DNA from: Chloroflexota bacterium
GTDB lineage: Bacteria; Chloroflexota; Dehalococcoidia; Tepidiformales; Tepidiformaceae
Assembly: GCA_025350285.1 (NCBI GenBank)
Contig: JANXYE010000664.1
Location: forward strand, 1-10,522
Direction of reading: 5' to 3'
Length of the DNA stretch: 10,522 nt
In this document: positions 5,864 through 10,522 of the stretch, piece after piece
How positions within the stretch are numbered: position 1 is the stretch's first letter
Layout: every line of letters starts with the position of its first letter
Program-made: the position numbers and the translations under genes
Notes under the pieces: model-generated
Seen by the model: only the letters and a program-made list of their open reading frames with translations
Told to the model about the DNA's origin: nothing
Database searches by the model: none

Positions 5864-6110
5864 CAGTTAACCCGGGGGCGCCTGGTCGTGCCCGTGTCCG
5901 ATAGCCAAGCGGCGCTGTTCCGTACGGGGCGTTCGATATCGACAGCTCACCATCTAGCTGCCCCCGTTTCGCTTGCACTCCCACTCGGAACGCCACACCG
6001 CACCCAGATTTGTCGTCCGAAGCCAGATGGTGAATCCGCCGCGAAGCGCAACCCTGGGCTCATATCTGATGGCACGCCCACGGGTGGTGCGGCTTGAGCG
6101 GCCGTAGGCG
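5864..6110. other. intergenic spacer upstream of the TIGR04255 cassette
   Basis: No gene is visible in these 247 bp, which must carry the cassette promoter, although I see no convincing -35/-10 pair. A 9-bp perfect inverted repeat lies inside (5947-5955 and 6025-6033). There is no stem plus T-run terminator after the nuclease gene ending at 6111. Short open frames here show nothing recognisable. Confidence 0.5.
5947..6033. repeat. 9-bp inverted repeat flanking 69 bp
   Basis: tcaccatct (5947-5955) and agatggtga (6025-6033) are perfect reverse complements. They lie between the nuclease gene and the TIGR04255 cassette. The spacing is too wide for a simple operator dyad; small-element ends or chance are both open. 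Confidence 0.4.
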
Positions 6111-6920
6111 TCAGTCCGCCACCTCCTCTTCGTCGTCCTCGAACGAGTCGAGGTAGTCCGCGTGGTCGTCGCGGTTGCCTTCGGGGCACTGGGGGCGCCA
6201 GCGGCAGTAGTTGCAGAACGGCCCAGGCGTGGGCGTCCAGTCCGTATTCGCCCGCATCTGGGCGGCGAAGTTCGTGTAGTACCGCAGCGTGTCCGCCGCG
6301 TCGTCCCGTCGCAGCTCGCGCACGCGCGGCAGCTCCGGCGAGCGGAGGTTCACGGCCAGCGCACGCACCGTGTGCTCCCGCTTCACCAGCCGGTTGAGGC
6401 TACTCCGCAGTGCCAGGTGGGCGAGGTCGAGCTGCGCGTCCGTCACTTCGTCCTGGTCGAAGCGGCCCGTCTTCCAGTCGATGATCTGCCAGCGGTCCTC
6501 GCCGATCCGGTCGATCCGGTCGATCTTCGACCTCACGACAATCCCACCAGCGGGGTGCTTGAACTCGGCCGTCTTCTCCGCCCAGCGTTGCGCATCGGGT
6601 GTCCCGAGGCTGGTGTGGATAACGGCGCCCTTTTCGTACAGTTCGAAGGCAAGCCGCCGCCAGTCCGTACCTTCGCTGGCGCTCTCATGAGCGGGCATCC
6701 GCAGGTAGCGGTCGAGCGCGCCCCGGCCAAGTTCCGGGTCATCGGTTTCGCAGAGCACGCGCATCGCTTCGTGCACGCCGGTGCCCACGATCCCGGGCGG
6801 ATTCATCGCTTCCGGAGGCCATTGGTGGCCCGAAAGAAATTGGAACCAGAACCGCTTCTTGCAGTGCAGGAAGACCTGCACCTTGGAATGGGTGATCGTG
6901 TAGAACGCGCCGTCCGCCAT
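6111..6920 (-). CDS. Cas4/RecB-type PD-(D/E)XK nuclease with Fe-S cluster cysteines
   Basis: The 269-aa protein has the RecB-like nuclease motifs in order: His50 in GTGVHEAM, Asp134 in SKIDRID, Asp148-x-Lys150 in IIDWKTG, and Gln163 in AQLDLAHLAL (the QxxxY-like position, without the Tyr). Cys20 near the N-terminus plus Cys236, Cys239 and Cys245 in FCNYCRWRPQC form the one-plus-three cysteine pattern that holds a [4Fe-4S] cluster in Cas4 and AddB. It should therefore be a metal-dependent DNA nuclease, probably an exonuclease in DNA repair. An acidic tail (SFEDDEEEVAD) closes it. The ATG at 6920 starts 9 nt after the kinase stop, so it lies in the same transcript; no strong Shine-Dalgarno is seen, which suggests coupling. 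There is no CRISPR array or other cas gene, so I do not call it cas4. Confidence 0.88.
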   Translation of the reverse strand: MADGAFYTITHSKVQVFLHCKKRFWFQFLSGHQWPPEAMNPPGIVGTGVHEAMRVLCETDDPELGRGALDRYLRMPAHESASEGTDWRRLAFELYEKGAVIHTSLGTPDAQRWAEKTAEFKHPAGGIVVRSKIDRIDRIGEDRWQIIDWKTGRFDQDEVTDAQLDLAHLALRSSLNRLVKREHTVRALAVNLRSPELPRVRELRRDDAADTLRYYTNFAAQMRANTDWTPTPGPFCNYCRWRPQCPEGNRDDHADYLDSFEDDEEEVAD

Positions 6921-6929
6921 TGAGCGAGC

Positions 6930-8456
6930 TTACGGCCCGGCGGGCGCGTTTCCAACCGCCGCCGGGAGAATCAGCCGCATGACGAGCATCCCGTCCCGCA
7001 GTTCGCCTCTGAGTTCGCCGCCATGGAGGGCCACGATGTCCTGCGCGATTGGCAGTCCGAGCCCAGCGCCGGCCCCCCGCGCACGCGACCGGTCGAGCCG
7101 GTAGAAGCGTTCGAACAGGCGGGGCACATCCTCATCCGTGAGCCGCGGCGCGCTGTTCGCGATCGTCACGCTTCCCGGCGGCCGGACGGTGACATGGATT
7201 TCGCCGTTTTCGGGCGTGTACTTGCGCGCGTTCTCCACGAGGTTTTCGAGCGCCCGTTCGAGCCTGGCCACGTCGACATCGATTATCACCCCGGAGCTGC
7301 CCTCGACGTGCAGGAAGGCGCCATCCGGCCGGGCGGCGGTGACGCGCTCCACGACCGAGGCCGTCAGTTCCGCCAGGTCGCAGCGTTCGCGGTTGAGCAT
7401 CGCCTGTCCGGAATCGAGTTCGGACAGGTAGAGCAGGTCGTTCAGGCGGCCGGCGAGGCGCGATGCTTCGTCGTGGATAATCTCGCCCATCCGGGCGGCG
7501 TCCTCGGGGCCCGCCGCGCCCGTCTTCAGCGCCTGGGAAAAGCCGAGGATGGAGGTGAGCGGCGTCTTCAGGTCGTGCGAGACGTTCGCGACCATCGAGC
7601 GCATCTGTGCCTGGGACTCGCCGACGCGCTCGGCCATGGTAGCGAAGGCCTGGCCGAGGCGTCCCACCTCATCGCCGCGCCGCGTGTCGATATCGACGTT
7701 GTAGGAACCGGCGGCGACCTGCTGGGATGCCACCGTGAGCCGCCCCAGCGGCCGGGCAATGGAGCGCGCCAGTAGCACGGCGAGCCCGATAGCGACGGCG
7801 AGGGCGATAGCGCCGGCGAGCGAGAGGCCAGGTAAGAGGTCGAGCCAGGCGTTCGCCAGCGTGCTCTCCGGCACGCCCAGCACGAGCGAGTAGGTCTCGA
7901 TGAGGGTTCCCGGGTTCGCCGCGTTGGTCGTGCCGGCGCCCGTCGATCCCGTGCCGGACCGCGGGCCGCCGCCGCCGTTGCGTTCAGGGCGTCCCTCCGG
8001 GAAGACGTTCCCGCCGCCGATGCGGGGCAGCCCGGAGGTCACCAGCGTAAGCCCTTCACCGGGGCTGCCGCCGGGCGGGTCCCAGCGGAGGTACGAACCT
8101 TCTCGCCTCCACGGTCCGTTCCGCCCGTCGGGCGGTTCGAAGTGCTTGCCATCGAGTTCGTGCGAACTATCGAGGGCGACCTCACCGGTCGGGCTCAGCA
8201 GGAAGACGCGCACCTCGTATTCGTGCGAGATGTTCTCCGCGAACTGTGTGACATCAATGTTCGCCCGGCCCCTGTTCACGAGCGTAAATTGGGTGAAGAT
8301 GGCCGGCCCAGCGGCCGCGACGCGGTTCAGTTCCTGGAGTTCCTGGTCGTCTCGGCGGAGGGCCACGAACAGGCCAGAAGCGACCGCCAGCCCCAGCCCC
8401 ACAACGAGCACGAAGGCCCCGATGAGCTTCGCCTGGAGCGAATTCAGGCGGTTCAC
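6930..8456 (-). CDS. sensor histidine kinase (HAMP, HisKA, HATPase)
   Basis: The 508-aa membrane kinase pairs with the response regulator upstream. Layout: transmembrane helix 1 (11-33), extracytoplasmic sensor (34-207) with a Gly/Pro/Ser/Thr/Asn-rich low-complexity part (about 145-183), helix 2 (208-230), HAMP (231-282), dimerisation and phosphorylation helix with His294 in NVSHDLKTPL, and the ATPase domain: N box ENLVENARKYTP (404-415), F box FERFYR (448-453) and G2 box GAGLGLPIA (463-471). The G1 position reads IANSAPRL (432-439) rather than DxGxG; Asn434 and Ala436 replace usual residues, so ATP binding may differ, although N-type variants occur in related kinases. The start is GTG, and GTGA overlaps the TGA of the regulator gene, so translation is coupled. 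The sensed signal is unknown. Confidence 0.93.
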   Translation of the reverse strand: MNRLNSLQAKLIGAFVLVVGLGLAVASGLFVALRRDDQELQELNRVAAAGPAIFTQFTLVNRGRANIDVTQFAENISHEYEVRVFLLSPTGEVALDSSHELDGKHFEPPDGRNGPWRREGSYLRWDPPGGSPGEGLTLVTSGLPRIGGGNVFPEGRPERNGGGGPRSGTGSTGAGTTNAANPGTLIETYSLVLGVPESTLANAWLDLLPGLSLAGAIALAVAIGLAVLLARSIARPLGRLTVASQQVAAGSYNVDIDTRRGDEVGRLGQAFATMAERVGESQAQMRSMVANVSHDLKTPLTSILGFSQALKTGAAGPEDAARMGEIIHDEASRLAGRLNDLLYLSELDSGQAMLNRERCDLAELTASVVERVTAARPDGAFLHVEGSSGVIIDVDVARLERALENLVENARKYTPENGEIHVTVRPPGSVTIANSAPRLTDEDVPRLFERFYRLDRSRARGAGAGLGLPIAQDIVALHGGELRGELRDGMLVMRLILPAAVGNAPAGP

Positions 8457-9142
8457 GCCGCGCTCGCGGTCAACCGGTAGCCACTTCCCCAGGCGGTCTC
8501 TATCCGTACGCCGCTGCCCTTCAGCTTGTCGCGCAGGCGGGCGACGTGGACATCGACGGAGCGGTGCGAATAGAAGGTCGCTCCCCAGACAAGGTCCAGC
8601 AGCTGTTCGCGGTGAAGCACGGTATCCGGGAAGCGGGCGAGCATCGCCAGCAAGTCGAACTCGCGCGGGGTGAGCGAAACCTGCTCCCCCGCAATCTCGA
8701 CTGTGCGGGCGGAGATGTCCATGAGAAGTTGGGCGATCTGGATCGTTTCGCCGGCCACCGGCGCCGCCTTCGCGGCCCGCGTGCGCCGCAGCACGGCGGC
8801 CACCCGCGCGACGAGTTCCTCCGGGTTGAACGGCTTGGTGACGTAGTCGTCGGCGCCGAGCCGAAGGCCGGCGATCTTGTCGATGTCCGTCGAGCGCGCC
8901 GTCAGGAGGATGATCGGGAGGTCGCCGCGTTCGCGCAGCGCCCGGCAGACCTGCAAGCCGTCCGGCCCCGGCATCATGATGTCGAGCACGGCCAGCGCCG
9001 GGTCTTCTTCGGTCGCGCGTTTCAGGGCCACGTCGCCATCGAACGCGGTGGCCACCGTGTAGCCAGCGCGCTTCAGGTAGAACGAAACGAGTTCCACGAT
9101 GTGGACATCGTCATCGGCAATGAGGATCTTCTCTGCGGCCAT
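8453..9142 (-). CDS. OmpR/PhoB-family response regulator
   Basis: The 229-aa regulator has a receiver domain (4-118) with acidic pocket Asp10-Asp11, phosphoacceptor Asp54 in LDIMMP, Thr81 and Lys103 in VTKPF. An alanine-rich linker (119-130) leads to a winged-helix DNA-binding domain (132-226) with the recognition-helix signature SHRSVDVHVARLRDKL and the C-terminal GSGYRL hairpin. Phosphorylated by the adjacent kinase, it should bind paired direct repeats as a dimer. The ATG at 9142 follows a 153-bp spacer; GAGG lies about 13 nt upstream, rather far for a ribosome binding site. It is the first gene of an operon of regulator, kinase and nuclease. A plausible target is the secreted protein gene just upstream, whose promoter carries 11-bp spaced repeats. 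Confidence 0.95.
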   Translation of the reverse strand: MAAEKILIADDDVHIVELVSFYLKRAGYTVATAFDGDVALKRATEEDPALAVLDIMMPGPDGLQVCRALRERGDLPIILLTARSTDIDKIAGLRLGADDYVTKPFNPEELVARVAAVLRRTRAAKAAPVAGETIQIAQLLMDISARTVEIAGEQVSLTPREFDLLAMLARFPDTVLHREQLLDLVWGATFYSHRSVDVHVARLRDKLKGSGVRIETAWGSGYRLTASAA

Positions 9143-9295
9143 GGTCGAGCTTCGTCCTCAGGATAGCAGCGGCGGGTGGGCGCCACCCGGCAGGCGCGTT
9201 TCCGCCAGCTGGCGCGAATCGGTCGGGCCGTCGCGTTTGCGGGATAAGGCCATCCCCGGTCGAGTCCGGAGGAGGCGCGGATGGAGGGACCGTGC
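9143..9295. promoter_or_regulatory. spacer upstream of the regulator operon with two dyads
   Basis: It contains a hairpin with arms cgggtgg (9173-9179) and ccacccg (9183-9189) around a gcg loop, and a perfect 12-bp palindrome cgccagctggcg (9203-9214). Neither is followed by a T-run, so the transcript of the secreted protein gene ending at 9296 may run on into the regulator operon, or the dyads may be operators. No clear -10 is seen. Confidence 0.35.
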
Positions 9296-10120
9296 TCAGT
9301 AGGCGCCGGAGCCCGAAGTCCCTGGCACGGTGGAGTTGTTCTTCGGGGTTAGTGGCGCGGCACCGCCAGGCGCGGGGAGTGGCCCCCGGTGGCCGCCCTT
9401 CCGTCCAATGTCCGGCCGGACGCCATCGCGGAGTCCCGCCGGGAGGGCGGTGTCCAGGAGTTCGTCGATCCCCTTGGCCAACGCGTCTTTCATCTCGGTC
9501 GCCTTATCGCTCGTGAGCCGGCCAGAATCGAGGGCCGCCTGCACCTGCCTGGTGAAGGCATCCGTGAGGAACAGCTTGAGCTGGTCGCGGGTCTTCCCGT
9601 GAGCCGCCGCAATCTCCACCGGCGTCTTGCCGCTCGTCAGTTCCGTCATCAGTTGGTCAACGTCAATCCCGAGGAAGTCGGCGGCGGCCTTCAGGTCGCC
9701 AAGTCCGGCCGGTCCGTGGACGCCAGCGATGCCACCCTTCCCGCCGCGGCCATGGTCGCCGCCCTTGCCCGGGCCCTCGATCCGCCCGAGGCCGAACAAC
9801 GGGGCCGTCCCATCGTTGATCCGTCCGCGTAGCTCGTCGGCCTGCGCCTGCGTGATCTTGCCATCGGCCACGGCCTTATCGAGGAGCGTGAGGCCCGTCT
9901 TCTTCAGGGCGTCGCGGAGCTGCTGCTCGCTAATGCCGAGATTTTTGGCAAGCTCCTGGATGATCGAATCGGTCGCCGGGCTGTTATCGAGTTGGATAGC
10001 CGGCGAGCCCGCTGGCTGGCTCCCGCCGCCGCTCTGGGCGAGAACGACGCCTGTCCCGGCGCCGCCAAGGATAGCTAGCGCGCCGATGCCCGCGGCAGCG
10101 TAGCGGATGCGCTTCTTCAT
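9296..10120 (-). CDS. secreted alpha-helical protein with two related modules (274 aa)
   Basis: A signal peptide covers residues 1-28 (MKKRIR, then a Gly/Ala/Leu core, cleavage likely near VLA-QS), so the product is exported. Two helical modules follow: 52-101, with ELAKNLGISEQQLRDALKK and AVADGKITQAQADELR, and 142-216, with AADFLGIDVDQLMTEL and ALDSGRLTSDKATEMKDAL. Both read as LGI-x-x-x-x-L then dG-x-hT-x-x-x-A, suggesting an internal duplication. A Gly/His-rich linker (117-140) and a Gly/Pro/Ser-rich tail (237-274) could be flexible or metal-binding. The modules resemble the DUF2680/YckD-like secreted proteins, of unknown function. The ATG at 10120 is decided by GGAGG 7 nt upstream and by the signal peptide; the open frame runs further up only because the broken gene upstream shares it. 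The adjacent two-component system suggests an envelope role. Confidence 0.88.
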   Translation of the reverse strand: MKKRIRYAAAGIGALAILGGAGTGVVLAQSGGGSQPAGSPAIQLDNSPATDSIIQELAKNLGISEQQLRDALKKTGLTLLDKAVADGKITQAQADELRGRINDGTAPLFGLGRIEGPGKGGDHGRGGKGGIAGVHGPAGLGDLKAAADFLGIDVDQLMTELTSGKTPVEIAAAHGKTRDQLKLFLTDAFTRQVQAALDSGRLTSDKATEMKDALAKGIDELLDTALPAGLRDGVRPDIGRKGGHRGPLPAPGGAAPLTPKNNSTVPGTSGSGAY

Positions 10121-10146
10121 AGGGTTACCTCCGTCACGCACAGTGA

Positions 10147-10174
10147 CAGCTACACGGTAGCGGGCGCACGTCAA
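10147..10174 (-). promoter_or_regulatory. possible promoter of the secreted protein gene
   Basis: On the minus strand TTGACG (10169-10174) is followed after 16 nt by TAGCTG (10147-10152). The -35 is a 5/6 match to consensus and the -10 is poor, which would fit an activated promoter. GGAGG (10128-10132) follows before the ATG. Confidence 0.35.
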
Positions 10175-10197
10175 AGGAATCGTTACTGAGATGTAAA
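10170..10197 (-). promoter_or_regulatory. three TTTAC-like half-sites at exact 11-bp spacing, candidate response-regulator operator
   Basis: Reading the minus strand: TTTACA starts at 10197, GTAACG at 10186 and TTTGAC at 10175, each exactly 11 bp after the last. OmpR/PhoB-family regulators bind direct repeats with this 11-bp phase, and the array ends in the -35 of the candidate promoter, the usual place for activation. The regulator gene is the next gene but one downstream. The half-sites differ, so the match is modest. Confidence 0.4.
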
Positions 10198-10212
10198 GCG
10201 TGGTCGAAACAG

Positions 10213-10522
10213 CTACCGGCCGGGAGGACGCGGAGCGAGCGTGCGGTCGGCGGTGTGCACCTCGAACGAGAGTTCGTCGATGCTCGGGTCGTAGACCATC
10301 CGCCAGCGGTTGAGGATGTCCCGGCCAAGGAGGAGGGCAGGACATCCACGCCCGATCCCGCGCCGACGATGGCGAGATCCAGAAGATGGGAGTGAATGCG
10401 CCCCTCCGAGTCGAGGAACGAGATTGCGGCCCGCGCGCGAGTTGCGTGAACGGGATGCCGAGGCGTGCGGAGTCCCGTGGCATGAGCGCGCAGGTGTCGG
10501 CCCCGGTATCGACCAGGAATTC
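10213..10522 (-). pseudogene. retropepsin-like aspartic protease, partial at the edge and frameshifted twice
   Basis: The 3' part of a gene continues beyond the right edge. Reading the minus strand gives EFLVDTGADTCALMPRDS in the first frame, with the catalytic Asp-Thr-Gly; then, in the second frame, AAISFLDSEGRIHSHLLDLA; then, in the third, LLLGRDILNRWRMVYDP and a TAG stop at 10213-10215. The LLGRD segment is the usual second motif of single-domain retropepsins. The frame changes fall at a CCC run (10430-10432) and at GG (10340-10341). Putting one base back at each joins the parts into a continuous protein (VDVPALLLGRD at the second). This is either a recent pseudogene or two sequencing deletions in homopolymers. 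The segment between LGIPF and AAISF also looks shorter than usual. The family cleaves peptides as a dimer. Confidence 0.75.

Noticed and set aside
5947..6189. 80-codon minus-strand frame spanning the nuclease end and the spacer
   Set aside because: It begins inside the nuclease gene in another frame and continues as Gly/Ser/Pro-rich sequence with no recognisable family; it could be a remnant but nothing supports it.
6111..6920. CRISPR Cas4 assignment for the Fe-S nuclease
   Set aside because: The cysteine and nuclease motifs fit, but there is no repeat-spacer array and no cas1, cas2 or effector gene. The same signature occurs in other RecB-like repair nucleases.
10517..10522. The window ends exactly in gaattc (EcoRI site), suggesting a cloning boundary
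   Set aside because: Internal gaattc sites occur (near 5148 and 8440), so a complete-digest insert is unlikely. It may be chance or a partial digest and says nothing about biology.

Overview
The window is GC-rich (about 65-70% by eye) bacterial DNA, and every gene I can support lies on the minus strand, so transcription runs from high to low coordinates throughout. The organism is probably a free-living aerobic bacterium. A Chloroflexota-like origin is my best guess, from the style of the membrane metallopeptidase and of the small CxH/CxxC protein; this rests on memory of family members, with no search, and is weak.

From the right edge in transcription order. (1) 10522-10213: the 3' part of a retropepsin-like aspartic protease, broken by two apparent single-base deletions. 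(2) 10120-9296: a secreted alpha-helical protein with a signal peptide and two related helical modules, preceded by a good ribosome binding site, a possible promoter and three TTTAC-like half-sites spaced exactly 11 bp apart. (3) 9142-6111: a tight operon of an OmpR/PhoB-type response regulator, its sensor histidine kinase (4-nt GTGA overlap) and a Cas4/RecB-type PD-(D/E)XK nuclease with a four-cysteine Fe-S signature (9-nt gap). The response regulator may control the secreted protein.

(4) 5863-4217: a three-gene cassette headed by a TIGR04255-family protein, followed by two small proteins I cannot name, with overlapping genes (ATGA overlap, then about 32 nt). It is flanked by non-coding spacers of roughly 250-280 bp, and hand-counted lines look lower in GC than its neighbours. 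This is the best candidate here for an accessory, poorly described system. (5) 3932-2058: a membrane-anchored HExxH metallopeptidase with a gluzincin-like downstream Glu, then a small polytopic membrane protein 42 nt later, probably co-transcribed.

(6) 1841-657: 4-hydroxybenzoate 3-monooxygenase (PobA), which makes protocatechuate for aromatic ring cleavage. It has an unusual Met where the well-studied enzyme has a substrate-contacting Ser, and a CGCCAAG-type inverted repeat element fills its upstream region. No pobR-type regulator is visible. (7) 530-291: a small zinc-ribbon-like protein with a perfect TATAAT and a very strong Shine-Dalgarno. The last 290 bases at the left edge are repeat-rich non-coding DNA.

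No tRNA, rRNA, CRISPR array, transposase or convincing rho-independent terminator (stem plus T-run) was seen.
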